From Aculops lycopersici (Eukaryota; Arthropoda; Arachnida; Trombidiformes; Eriophyidae): a DNA stretch of 64,000 nucleotides. Position 1 is the first letter of the stretch; every line of letters begins with the position of its first letter. Under the pieces are notes generated by a model, which ran no database searches, was not told the DNA's origin, and saw only the letters and a program-made list of their open reading frames with translations. Location of the stretch: NCBI GenBank assembly GCA_015350385.1, contig WNKI01000002.1, forward strand, positions 4,892,636 through 4,956,635, in the 5' to 3' direction. Made by a program: the position numbers and the translations under genes. Shown here piece after piece: positions 18,410 through 29,200 of the stretch.

Positions 18410-19621
18410 ATGCCAACAAACGGTATGAGCAACGGAAACTCGAGGCACAATGGCGATGTTTTCATTACCTCAGCTGTCAGAACACCAATCGGCTCCATGA
18501 ATGGAAGTCTTGCCTCGTTCAAGGCCACAGACTTGGCCTCGGTTGCTATCAGAGAGGCGATGAAAAAGATCAACTTGGCACCTGAGCATGTGGAAAAGGT
18601 AACCGTCGGTCAAGCGGTACAAGCTGGCAGTGGTCAAGCACCAGCTAAGCAGGCTCTAATGGGGGCTGGCCTTCCATCAAACTGTCGAGACTGTTTGGTT
18701 AATGAAGTTTGTGCCTCGGGAATGCAAGCGATCATAATGAGTACTATCCAGATTAAGTATCTTGGCGCCAATTGCTTGATTGCGGCTGGAATGGAAAGTA
18801 TGTCCAATGCTCCTTATTATTCCCCCCGTCTAACTCCAATATATGGCGGTTTCACAGCTGAGGATGCCTTGTTAAAGGATGGACTCACTGACACCTTCAA
18901 CAAATGTCATATGGGCGATTGTGCCGAACATACAGCCAAGAAATACAATATCAGCCGTGAGGATCAAGATAATTACGCAATAGAAAGTTACAAACGCGCA
19001 AAGGATGCCGCCGAGAATGGACTACTGGCAAAAGAGATTTGTCCGGTTGAAATTCCAGGTCGCCGAAATAAGCCTTCAGTATTGGTAAGCGAAGATGAGG
19101 AGTTCAAGAAGTTGGATCTAAATAAGGTAGCAACTTTGAGCCCATGTTTCAACAGAACATCCGGCACCATCACCGCCGCGAATGCTAGCTCGCTAAGTGA
19201 CGGTGCCGCCGCTTGTGTCTTAATGTCCGCCGAGGCCTTGGCTAAACACAATGTCCAGCCTCTCGCCAAGATAATCTCGTTTGGCGAGGGAGCCTGCGAC
19301 CCTATTGACTTCGCCACCTCGCCCATAGATGCAGTTCAGGATGCACTCAAGCGAGCTAATATAACCAAGGATGACATTGCCTTATGGGAAGTAAACGAGG
19401 CATTTAGTGTTGTCGCTTTGGCCTTCATGAAAGAGTTGGGCTTGGATCACTCGAAGGTCAATGTAAACGGAGGTGGAGTTAGTATTGGCCATCCATTAGG
19501 AATGTCTGGCACTAGGATAGTCAATGTTTTAGCTCATCAATTGAAGTCTGGCGAGTATGGTTGCGCTGCTATTTGCCGTGGAGGCGGTGGTTCGGCGGCT
19601 ATTATAATTCAGAAACTTTGA
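18410..19621 (+). CDS. Acetyl-CoA acetyltransferase (acetoacetyl-CoA thiolase)
   Basis: 403 residues from ATG. It reversibly condenses two acetyl-CoA to acetoacetyl-CoA, serving ketone-body and isoleucine breakdown in mitochondria or mevalonate synthesis in cytosol. The nucleophilic cysteine is C101 in VNEVCASGMQAI. The catalytic histidine is H361 in VSIGHPLGMSGTR and the second cysteine is C389 in AAICRGGGGSA. ITAANASSLSDGAAA is the thiolase family block. The C-terminus IIIQKL and the overall pattern resemble animal ACAT1 more than ACAT2. However, the N-terminus (MPTNGMSNGNSRHNGD) has no arginine-rich amphipathic mitochondrial leader, so cytosolic location is likelier unless an upstream exon adds one. 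An AATAAA at 19635-19640, only 14 bases past the stop, is the probable polyadenylation signal. Enzyme call is firm; compartment is inferred. Confidence 0.96.
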   Translation: MPTNGMSNGNSRHNGDVFITSAVRTPIGSMNGSLASFKATDLASVAIREAMKKINLAPEHVEKVTVGQAVQAGSGQAPAKQALMGAGLPSNCRDCLVNEVCASGMQAIIMSTIQIKYLGANCLIAAGMESMSNAPYYSPRLTPIYGGFTAEDALLKDGLTDTFNKCHMGDCAEHTAKKYNISREDQDNYAIESYKRAKDAAENGLLAKEICPVEIPGRRNKPSVLVSEDEEFKKLDLNKVATLSPCFNRTSGTITAANASSLSDGAAACVLMSAEALAKHNVQPLAKIISFGEGACDPIDFATSPIDAVQDALKRANITKDDIALWEVNEAFSVVALAFMKELGLDHSKVNVNGGGVSIGHPLGMSGTRIVNVLAHQLKSGEYGCAAICRGGGGSAAIIIQKL

Positions 19622-19951
19622 CCTTGAAATCCAAAATAAATCTGACAGCACTAGGCATGCTCCATGGATCGTTAGCATATACATGTATGAGATAGAAGAT
19701 CACCTATTCTAGCATATCGGTGACTATAGCATGACAGCATATAGATATTGTTTACCCCAATTATTTAATCTACTTAAATATAGCGATAGACCAGCAATGA
19801 GGACTTGATAACAATATATTTTAAAGATCATTGGATTAAGGCAACAAATTCAAATCAATTTTTTTGTCACGGCTCAAGTAATAAATATCGATGAATCATG
19901 TGTACACTCACACATTCAAGATGATTAACTATCATCATTCAATGTCAATTT
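19622..19951. other. Convergent intergenic spacer, thiolase / secreted protein
   Basis: AT-rich DNA with the thiolase AATAAA signal at 19635-19640. Nothing else is seen. Confidence 0.6.
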
Positions 19952-20383
19952 TTAATGCTCTCTAACCGGTTCATCCGTTTTATTTAATCCTGTTTCAATT
20001 GCGTCTAGCACATCCATGAAAAATTCCAAAGGCACCTGAACTAACAGGATAAAGTCTTGTGATAGCATTCCTATTGGTGACAACGAGCTTGCTATTTCCA
20101 GCAGCTCGTTCAGCTCGCCAAAGAATGGGAGCGAGCCTATTGTGCCGATCATGGGAATTTCAATACTCGAGATGCCACCTGTTGTACCTTGACCATCGCC
20201 CTTCTCTTCCGCTAGGTGTGCTTGATCCTTGTGAAATTGGTCGAGATCAACCTCCGAAGGCCGAGACTTAACTGTTAAATCAGATTCTAACTCAACTTCC
20301 TTGGTTGGTGCGCATTGGACTATGGAGACGATCTGGATTGCTAGGCAAGCATATAGAAAACTTTTTGCTGAAATTTGATGCAT
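19952..20383 (-). CDS. Small secreted protein, family unknown
   Basis: 143 residues from ATG at 20383. A clear signal peptide covers residues 1-24 (SFLYACLAIQIVSIVQC core), with cleavage expected just before APT. The mature chain of about 119 residues has no cysteine at all, so it is not a disulfide-knot peptide. It starts acidic and polar (about 25-65), then has a glycine/isoleucine stretch and two hydrophobic, likely amphipathic segments (about 80-100 and 108-130). One N-glycosylation sequon (NKT) sits near the end. I recognise no family. A TATA box lies about 100 bases upstream of the ATG on the same strand. The signal peptide, ATG start and TATA support a real, probably strongly transcribed gene. 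A lipid-binding or surface role is possible but unsupported. Confidence 0.75.
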   Translation of the reverse strand: MHQISAKSFLYACLAIQIVSIVQCAPTKEVELESDLTVKSRPSEVDLDQFHKDQAHLAEEKGDGQGTTGGISSIEIPMIGTIGSLPFFGELNELLEIASSLSPIGMLSQDFILLVQVPLEFFMDVLDAIETGLNKTDEPVREH

Positions 20384-21080
20384 ATCGACGGTGGAATTGA
20401 GTCGACACAGTTCTTATGCGATTGCAGTTAGTCAACAATGGTTTGGAGTGAACTGAAACAACCAAGAAATGAACGTGATGTTTATATAGCATTCGGTCAA
20501 ACAAAAGTTTAATCGATCATAAAGTTGACATTTCCGCTAGCATCTCAAAAACAAGTGAAAATTCATAAGCTAATCCAAGAGTTGATCCATTTTCACGGCC
20601 GCAAAGCCAGTGCGAAAACTTTCCAAACAGATGCTATTAGTCAGTTTCTAAGTTCATGTTCACTTTTCATTAATCCAAAGTCGACGTCACTCAATGTCAT
20701 ACGAAATTGACAAACTATCTTTCGACCTAGATAGATTTGCCAAGACGATAAAATCATGGAGTAAATTTTGAATATTGCGCCATTCGCAGCAGCCAATAAG
20801 CGGCCGCCTCGAGTATCATACGATCGGTATGGAAAACTAGTGTTGTTACTGCTGCAAAGCCAACTCAAGTCGCTGTCATTCACCTGTGCAAAATTTTATT
20901 TATATAACACATCAGCTGTTGTTCGTCACTTTAGATATTGTTATAACATTTGCTTTTGCCATCCTCACTAAGACTCATCATTGCTATTTATTGCATAATT
21001 TGGTAGCCGGTGACGTTTCCGTCCTTATCTCATACTCATCAAATAAGCAAAACCTCTGAACCTCCGATAGAAAAACCGAA
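20384..21080. other. Divergent promoter region, secreted protein / GRASP
   Basis: Shared upstream DNA of two divergent genes. The only clear element is the minus-strand TATA box near 20485. No gene is seen. Confidence 0.55.
20482..20489 (-). promoter_or_regulatory. TATA box of the secreted-protein gene
   Basis: On the minus strand this reads CTATATAA, about 100 bases before the ATG, leaving room for a 5' UTR of some 70 bases. Confidence 0.6.
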
Positions 21081-22958
21081 ATGGGAGCTGGTCAAAGTGG
21101 AGGATTCGAAGTGGGAGGTAGCCCCATGGGCTATCAAGTTCTCAGAGTGTACCCAAATAGTCCTGGTAGCCGAGCCGGATTGAAAGCATATTTTGACTTT
21201 ATTGTTGCAATAAACAACACCAGATTCGATAAGGAGAATGGCGCATTGAGGGAAATACTAAAAGCAAGTGTGGATCAAAAACTCAAAATGGTTGTATTCA
21301 ATACAAGAACCAAGAAAGTCCGCGAGGTCGAGATTGTACCCTCCACTAACTGGGGTGGCAATGGTTTATTGGGTGTATCTATTAAGCATTCTTCATTTGA
21401 TAAAGCTGATGAGCGCGTTTGGCACGTTGTGGAGGTTGAGAATGGATCTCCAGCTCAACAAGCAGGGTTCAAGGCCAATGAAGACTATGTCATCGGTTCG
21501 GATTCAATTTTACAAGAAAATGACGACTTGTATAACTTGATTGAGACTCACGAGGGCAAGGCTTTGAAGCTATTTGTATATAATGTGAACCAGGACAACT
21601 GTAGAGAGGTTGTTTGCCACCCGAACTCTAAGTGGGGAGGTAGAGGTTATTTGGGTTGTGAGTTTGGGCATGGATTACTCCACAGGATTCCATATGAAGG
21701 AGGTAGTGACGAAGGGTCGGACAATCCAAAAGCTTCATTGTTAAGAAACCAACAGCAACCTGCCATGCAGGATCCTAATCCTCAACTACCCACAAAGCAG
21801 ATGGCGAATCTCAATTTCGGAAGCTTTGGTGGAATAGATAATAATAATACAACCACCAATACGAGCGCTAATACAAATGCTAATAATCCTTCTGCAAATA
21901 TGCTCTCTTTCCAAAATCAATTACTGAATAAACCACCGCCTCGCTCTTTGGACACTCCAGGTTACCACAAGTTCCAACAGGCTCTTTTGGGCCAAAGCGC
22001 CTTACAGCCACAACAACAATCTATGACTGGTCAGCAGCCAACCTCGAACGCTTATTCGCAGCAAACGAGCCAGCAAACACAATTGATGCAGCAGCAACCT
22101 TTGGGGTCATCTGGATACAACATACCGTCTAAGCAACAATCGCCACCCGAGTCGAACGGTCCTCCATTACACCTACAGTTAGCTCCACAGAGCCTACCGC
22201 CACCGTCGCCACCTGCACAAGATCCGATGCCCACGCCAGCACCCGAGACATCGACAAAATTGCAAGAGCCATTGGCGCCTCCACAACCAACCAAAAATGC
22301 CTCTGATTCGTTAGGCTTTCCTCTACCTCCAAACTTCCAGGCAACCCAGAGCTTGCCGCCGCCTCCTCCTGTACAACCAATACCCACACAGGTACCCCCA
22401 CTACCGCCAATGATGCCACAACCAAAGGGTCTCGACGATTATCCAACTCCCCCTTTTGGTCAAGCCGGGTCCCCTTCGTCATCTCCTCCTCTAGCGCCCC
22501 AAAAATCTGCTAATATGGTACTGCCGCCGCCACCACCACCAATGCATGATCAGCAGCAGTCGCAGCAACCACCTGTGAATCCATACCAAGATACACCTAG
22601 CTATCGAATGTACCAGCCCCCTGCTGGTCCAAATCCGTACTCCTCTCAGCAGAATCAGCAGCAACACCACCCCCTTCCACAGCAAGTGCCTCAAGCTCCG
22701 CCACCACCACCAATGCAGCCCACACCATACGGTGATCTTCCAGGTCCCTATCATCAGATGTTCCAGAACATTGGCCAGACTTCGTCGGTGCAGCCGCCGC
22801 CGCCACCACCAATGCGGATGGCGCCAAGTTCCGAGCAACAAACAATGGCGCCAGAGCAACCACAAGTCCAACAATCTAATGTCGAGCCCCCGACCAGCTA
22901 TCAAATGGCACCGCCAATGCAAATCCCAATTTCCCGAAGCTCGCCTCCTTCGCAATGA
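21081..22958 (+). CDS. GORASP: Golgi reassembly-stacking protein (GRASP55/65)
   Basis: 625 residues from ATG. GRASPs tether Golgi cisternae and act in unconventional secretion; they sit on the cytoplasmic face of Golgi membranes. Glycine 2 in MGAGQSGG is the expected N-myristoylation site. Two PDZ-like domains form the GRASP region. The first is about residues 14-105, with GYQVLRVYPNSPGSRAGL. The second is about 111-200, with WGGNGLLGVSIK, SPAQQAGF and the closing NSKWGGRGYLGCEFGHG and LLHRIP. Residues 220-625 are a proline-, glutamine- and serine-rich tail with many PPPP runs, equivalent to the phosphoregulated tail of animal GRASPs but longer than in vertebrates. A single gene in one exon is notable. 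An AATAAA at 23080-23085 is the likely polyadenylation signal. Call is firm. Confidence 0.96.
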   Translation: MGAGQSGGFEVGGSPMGYQVLRVYPNSPGSRAGLKAYFDFIVAINNTRFDKENGALREILKASVDQKLKMVVFNTRTKKVREVEIVPSTNWGGNGLLGVSIKHSSFDKADERVWHVVEVENGSPAQQAGFKANEDYVIGSDSILQENDDLYNLIETHEGKALKLFVYNVNQDNCREVVCHPNSKWGGRGYLGCEFGHGLLHRIPYEGGSDEGSDNPKASLLRNQQQPAMQDPNPQLPTKQMANLNFGSFGGIDNNNTTTNTSANTNANNPSANMLSFQNQLLNKPPPRSLDTPGYHKFQQALLGQSALQPQQQSMTGQQPTSNAYSQQTSQQTQLMQQQPLGSSGYNIPSKQQSPPESNGPPLHLQLAPQSLPPPSPPAQDPMPTPAPETSTKLQEPLAPPQPTKNASDSLGFPLPPNFQATQSLPPPPPVQPIPTQVPPLPPMMPQPKGLDDYPTPPFGQAGSPSSSPPLAPQKSANMVLPPPPPPMHDQQQSQQPPVNPYQDTPSYRMYQPPAGPNPYSSQQNQQQHHPLPQQVPQAPPPPPMQPTPYGDLPGPYHQMFQNIGQTSSVQPPPPPPMRMAPSSEQQTMAPEQPQVQQSNVEPPTSYQMAPPMQIPISRSSPPSQ

Positions 22959-23218
22959 TAAATTCGATTGCTGCAACTGCAGCTCACAAGGCAAAACGCG
23001 AGCGCAGGACGAGAACAAAAAGCGCACGAGTCGTGTTTTGTTAAACGTGTTACCTTAGAAACAGACAAAAGATTATAGCAATAAATTGATATATTTATTT
23101 GAAATATACATAAATACATATTCTACAAACTATTAGTATAAACTATTCAGATACACCGTGTTCAAGTTATTTCCAAGCCAAGATTCAGAGATTTTAATTT
23201 ATTATCATTGATTCGTAG

Positions 23219-24478
23219 ATGAGATGTCTGCTCGAGTTGTCTCAACAAATGAATCAACAAAATCGCAACAAATTCCGGAGGCGCGTCAAACGCAGACTTC
23301 GATTCATCGATCGATCCGAGGAGGATGCATTCAATAGATGGTTGGATCAGATTAAATCAAGTAAAAAATCTGTTATTACAGACTTGCCAAGCTCACAGAT
23401 TGTTCCTAGAATGTCACTAATCTCAACCGATTACCCCCAACTGTTTGTGGTTGTTGACACATGCTCACTAGTCAAGCATCGTGTCGAGTTTATGGACTTT
23501 GTTGTTCGTCAAAAGCAATTATTCTCTTCCAATATTACCCCGATTCGATTTATCATATCCTGTACTGTTCTAGAGGAACTGGACAAATGTAATCGACCCA
23601 CAAAGAGACGGCGAGGCCAACAGGAAGGCGAGCAACAAGTGGTCGTAACTTCTGGTCTCAAGACTGAAGCCCAGAATGACAAGAAGACCTCACCCGTGGA
23701 TCCAACAACCAAAGATGTGATAGATTTCGTTAGCGGTAGACCAGGTGATCCGCCGAGAATGTTTATGAGATTTATTGAGGAAGAAATGCGCGCCAGCGAG
23801 GTTCTCGTACCTGAATTAGATCCTTTCAAAAGGACTCAATTGCAGGCTCAAGATAGACAATTCGAGATAATCAACAAGGACGATCGAATACTCGAGTGTT
23901 GCTTGAGGTCCAAGGCCTTTGTTGAGGCCGCAAGGCATCATTTAGACACGCGAGTGATATTAGTTACGGAGGACAATGTTTTCAAAGCTAAGGCTACCAC
24001 ATTCATGCTGACCTCGTACCGGTGGCGAGAGTTCAAGCACAAATACCAAAACTTTGGATTAGAACACTACAGATCTACACCTATGATTCCACCACAAAGG
24101 CTTGTGATTAGAAACATCGACCGGTCACCAGGTATTAAAAAGGGAAGCCACAACAGCAATATCATGGACAACGATGAAAGCACCAACATTGCCAGTTGTC
24201 TTCCAAATCCAACATTGATCAACAACAACATCATCAATTCTAAAATAACCATCACGCAGCAATCTCAAATCAAATCACAAGTACCAATTGACATAGAGCC
24301 AGCTAAGAAAAGAGGGAAGGCAACAACAGGTACATTGCTAGCCAGCCAAAAGTTCAATCGTTTGTGTGGTCCCGAGTTCGGGGGTTGCGGCGGCGCCGCT
24401 GATAGCAACATAGCCGATAGTGAGGGCGGCGAAGACGATTCGGTGACTATCGTTGGCGAGCTAATAAACATGGAATAA
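23219..24478 (+). CDS. PIN-domain ribonuclease-like protein (SMG6/SWT1 type)
   Basis: 419 residues from ATG. The PIN fold begins at residue 76 with LFVVVDTCSLVKH, giving the first metal-binding aspartate D80. VLEELDKCNR follows (E119/E120, D122), then NKDDRILECCL (aspartates near 221-222) and RVILVTEDNVFKAKATTF (E/D near 252-253). This order matches the PIN nucleases of SMG6 and SWT1, which cut RNA in nonsense-mediated decay or nuclear surveillance. About 80 variable residues, with KRRRGQQEGEQQ, separate the second and third acid blocks, a long insertion. The N-terminus is basic (FRRRVKRRLR), perhaps an RNA-binding or nuclear-localisation segment. The C-terminal 130 residues are disordered. 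The protein lacks the other SMG6 domains. Nuclease family is firm, substrate unknown. Confidence 0.85.
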   Translation: MRCLLELSQQMNQQNRNKFRRRVKRRLRFIDRSEEDAFNRWLDQIKSSKKSVITDLPSSQIVPRMSLISTDYPQLFVVVDTCSLVKHRVEFMDFVVRQKQLFSSNITPIRFIISCTVLEELDKCNRPTKRRRGQQEGEQQVVVTSGLKTEAQNDKKTSPVDPTTKDVIDFVSGRPGDPPRMFMRFIEEEMRASEVLVPELDPFKRTQLQAQDRQFEIINKDDRILECCLRSKAFVEAARHHLDTRVILVTEDNVFKAKATTFMLTSYRWREFKHKYQNFGLEHYRSTPMIPPQRLVIRNIDRSPGIKKGSHNSNIMDNDESTNIASCLPNPTLINNNIINSKITITQQSQIKSQVPIDIEPAKKRGKATTGTLLASQKFNRLCGPEFGGCGGAADSNIADSEGGEDDSVTIVGELINME

Positions 24479-25871
24479 TTGCCATGATGAATGGTTGCAC
24501 TTTTCACATTCGTTTCGCGCTTGACAGCCAGGGAGATTCGTCGAGCAACTCTTAGAGATTTCTATTCGTCACCAGGTTTATAGTTGGAGTGATCGCGACT
24601 AGCGTACGTATGGAATGGGGAATTGGAAACTAACTAGCTGAATATTTCACGACTTACTGAATGGAATAGGGGGAGGAAGACTTCAAGTATTAGGAAGCTA
24701 AGTAAATAAATGTTTGCCAAAGCGCGCGTCGTTGGAACATGAGCGACGCTGGTCGTCGAGCTAGCGATCGGAGCTAGGCGCCCCAAATACTCGAGCACGC
24801 ATCCATTCAGGAGGCTCTTGCTTGGGAGCCATAACTTCACGGCTTTGGCATTTGTTTTGCTCGCCCAGAGACACAACTTTAGTCTCTAATTTCAACTATC
24901 CATCTCTCCTTCTCCCTCTCTCTTTCTCTATCTCTAACACTCACACACTTTCTATGGACTATCTCTCTCAATCTCACTTCCACATTCTTCCCCCTTGCGG
25001 CTGGAGGATTTTCAGTCAGGCGCACCCAGTATTTTTGGAGCTCATCTAGCGCACGATGTTGCCTTATCTTTACTTTCGACTTTGGACAGCCCCAGCTCGT
25101 AACACTAGGCCTGAGCTCGATATACAATATGCGCAAAGGGCAACCGCAACTATCTAGCAGCTCGGATTCCTCGCAACTTCTTCCTCTCTACCTTTTGAGC
25201 TATGATGAGGTTCCGTCAATAGACTCGCCGTTGGTGTTGCTACTACTACTGGTGGTGCTGCTGCTGCTCCTGTTGCTTTCTAGCTGAGGCTCAAACAACA
25301 AACAAGTTTTTGGCTACCACATCCACGCCAAGCGGCTGATCCATCTGTTCAAGCTTAATTTGGCTCACTAGCTCCACTTTTTCTTCGTCTACTTGCAACT
25401 CTGACTTCAGCTTCAACTCCTCGCTCTCTTTGGCTCGCCATTTCCTGCTCCACTGGCGTGGACTGAGCCTAGCGCATCGACGTCACAGCCAATCTTTTGC
25501 TGTATACTATTTACCAAGATGAGAGGGGGTGCAACAAAAACAACATACATTAGTGCGTGTCTCAATGAAAAACCCAGCGCCTCGCTCGGCGGCGACCCTA
25601 TGCGCCGCTGCCGTCTGAAATCTCTGTCCTGCCATTAGAGTATTCAACTCCGGCACGGACTGTCCGGCGCATTGTTCACACTTTTACTCAAGAGGAGAGT
25701 CTATGTCTAAATGCTTGAAGTTGCGTGGCGTAGGAGAAGCAGAAAAGAATTAAAATTAATCTGATGTAACAAAATACAAATTTGATGTAATAAATTCCCT
25801 AAATTTGCCTGCTAGATACTACTTGAACCATATACAAGATAGAACTTCTCTCTAACGTAAATCGCCTCACT

Positions 25872-25946
<75 letters not shown>

Positions 25947-26102
25947 GAGACGAGACGACGAACGAACGAACGAACGAACGAACGAACGAACGAACGAACG
26001 AACGAACGAACGAACGAACGTAACGTAACGTAAGTAACGTAAGTAACGTANNNNNNNNNNNNNNNNNNNNCGTACCGACGACGTACGACGTCGTAGACGT
26101 AC

Positions 26103-26143
<41 letters not shown>

Positions 26144-26244
26144 CCAGCAACGAATAGACGAAACCCGAGAGACTAGAAACCCCGAAACCAAGTGAGACAG
26201 AAAGAAAGAAGGAGAGAAGTTGTTGCTATATTCCAAGCATCAAG
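24479..26244. other. Intergenic region and NUAK 5' UTR
   Basis: No supportable gene. CT-rich DNA near 24890-24940 is followed by mixed sequence. The last 370 bases are GA, CGAA and CGTA repeats around a 20-base gap, ending just upstream of the NUAK ATG. Confidence 0.5.
25877..26142. repeat. Compound GA / CGAA / CGTA microsatellite with assembly gap
   Basis: An AG run (25877-25945), then CGAA units (about 25959-26020), then CGTAA-like units, a gap of 20 N (26051-26070), CGTACGAC-like units and a second GA run (about 26104-26142). The true length is therefore unknown. It ends about 100 bases before the NUAK start codon and is probably transcribed as 5' UTR or forms a GAGA-rich promoter. Confidence 0.9.
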
Positions 26245-29200
26245 ATGAATGATAAGGCCAATCTAATCGCGGGCCTCATGTCGCGGCCACCGCGACAGCA
26301 AACGACGCACAATTTACAGCCTCAACAACACCATCATCAAGCAGGACGGACGAGGAGTAAAGCCAACACAAAGCCAACAGGTAATTTGCTAGACTCCATG
26401 ATGTTGGGGCCAGAGTGTCATCGAGCAACAAGTGGATCATCGGGACGCACGACAGCAGCTAGCAGTGGTTCGATGGCAACGGGTGGCGGCGTCACAAGGC
26501 AGCACAAATTAAAGCAAAGATTTACTGTGATAAGAAAGCTGGGAAAGGGAACCTATGGAAAGGTTCAGCTGGCCATCAATAAAGAGACTGGCCAGGAGGT
26601 TGCCATTAAAACAATTAAAAAGACCAAGATTGAAACGGATCAAGACTTGCAGCGAGTGAGAAGGGAGATTCAGATTATGTCCTCCATTGAGCATCCGCAT
26701 ATAATACATATTTACGAAGTTTTTGAGAACAAGGACAAGATAGTGTTAGTTATGCAATATGCACCTGGCGGCGAGTTGTATGAGTATGTCAGCCAATCAA
26801 AGGTATTAGACGACAATGAAGCTCGCCGATTGTTTCGACAAATAGCAACGGCAATCTTCTATTGTCATCAAAACAAAATCTGCCACCGAGATCTCAAATT
26901 GGAAAACATTCTATTAGATGAAAAGAACAATGCAAAACTTGCCGACTTTGGCCTGAGCAATGTATTCGACAAACGCCGCCAGCTAAAGACATTCTGCGGC
27001 TCGCCACTCTACGCGTCGCCGGAAATTGTTCGCGGTTTACCTTACGAGGGACCGGAGGTTGACTGTTGGTCGTTAGGTGTTTTATTGTACACTTTAGTCT
27101 ACGGGGCGATGCCATTTGATGGAAGTAACTTCAAGAGATTGGTAAAACAAATTAGCGAGGCCACCTATTATGAGCCAAAGCAAAAGAGTCAAGCGTCCCA
27201 TTTGATTCATCGTCTACTATGCGCAAATCCACTAGAGCGAGCAAATATCCTGGAAATTTGCTCAGATCCCTGGGTTAATGGGGCTCTAGTTCCAATGAGC
27301 CCCCGACTTCCCTTGCAGCAGAGAGAGGATTCAAATCAGATTCAGCAACAACATCAACCACAATCGCACAATTCATTGCTCAAAGTGGCACAGGATATGG
27401 CAAATCTAACGCCGGTGAGACTTGATATTTTACTCGCACTTAGACCTGAATCCCCGGTTTCCATGCCCGACGAGCAACTGCCGCCCATTTGCCAAAGGAA
27501 ATCCAAGACTCCCGAACGACCGCCGCCGCCGCAAAGAAATTCAAGGAACGAACTCGACCCTCAGATAATGCAAATGTACCAACAGCGCCAGACTTCACCT
27601 GTGGCCAGTTACGTGGTGCTTGATTTGGATTCCTCTAAGAGCTCAACAACTAGAATGGATACAAGTGGAATCTCTAATAATGAGGAGTCAGCCGCGATGG
27701 ATTCAGAAATGGGAGTTGAGCCCAAGGTAGAATTGGTAGAGTCGGCTACTGAATTGGCGGTCGAGAATGATGGGCCACCGAAAAAGGAATTGGAGATAAA
27801 ACTTGTTGATGAAACTTCAGAGCAATCACCATCACACCAAAAAATCGAGGAGCATGACGGACTGGAATCAAGGGAAGCGACTCGAATAGAAGGGCCCATG
27901 GCTCTCGAGACTAAACAAGAGGTGATTCAGGAGCCGCAAGTCACAGAGACCAAGGTGGTTGCGATGGAAGTTGATAAGATGCCCACTGAAAACATAGCAC
28001 AAATTCAGGATACTGAGAAAATAGAGACTAAAACTGATGATAAGGGAGTTGAAGAAGGAGGAGAGGATGACGAGGAAGGGGCCGAGAGCAGACCGGAAAC
28101 ATCGTCGCAATTGCTCGAGGTGCCAATAATGACTGATGCCGAAGTCAGCCAAGAATCGAGCGCAACGAGTCCAGTGCCAGCTAGTGAGGAGGCAACAAGT
28201 GGCGACAATGCAAAAACAACCAAACCCCAGGGTGAGTCGGCAACTACGGATGGCTCGGCAACTGATAAGCCAAAGAAGATGGTTAAGAAGAAGGTTGTAG
28301 TTGTGAAGCGAGTCAAGAAGAAGGCAGCCAAGAAGGATGGCGAAACTATTGCTGCAACTGGTGATTCAAAAGAGGCGCCGGAAGTGCAGGATAACAGCCA
28401 AAGTTTATGTGCCGAGCAACCAGCTGGAAACGAGCATCAACCGGAAGCTAGCCAGTCATCAGAAACAAGCGCAACCGCAACAGCGAAAGCGAACCCGAAG
28501 ACTGTTAAGGTGGTCAAGAGAGTCAAGGGGCCAGGTAAGGTAAAGATACCAAGTACATTCTCAGAGACACAAGCCCCAGTTCAAGCCGAGCAAACACCAA
28601 ACCCCGAGTCCCGACGCCAGTCGACTTTGGTGGCGGATGTGACGGAGAAATTATTGCAACATAGACAGAGTGTCTCGCCGGGTGCCAGTGCCGCTGCTGT
28701 TCTTATTGACCAGCCGCAGCTAGTGAATGTAAGAGTATCCGATAAGAAGGATGAGTTTGAGCGAAGAGCATCCCTAATGGCTGCCGGCGAGTTGGCTGCC
28801 CTAAACTCTGACACCCGGTCAGGTAGAGGCTCCATTGCGGGTCAACAGAGCGAACATGAGAACGAAAATGAGCAAGATCAAGTGGTTGAGCCGTCAATTG
28901 GAGTTTACGGTATGAAGACAACAGTGAATTCCGTTAGCTTTGAGTCCATCAGCTCACAGGAGGTGGAGAAATTAAAACCTCTGGATCCACCTGATGATTT
29001 GAAGAAGACTTGTCAGAGACAACAGTCCAGGAGGTCAAGTCGACAAAGACTCTCAATCGACGGTCAGCCGCGAGATGAGCGTAGTGATTCCGCGGAGACC
29101 ATCAAACCGGAAGAGTCGCCAACTAGATTAAAGCAACCAACTATTAGATCAACTCTAAAGATCGACCTGAGCGGTGCCCAGCAGCAACAACAGCAACCGC

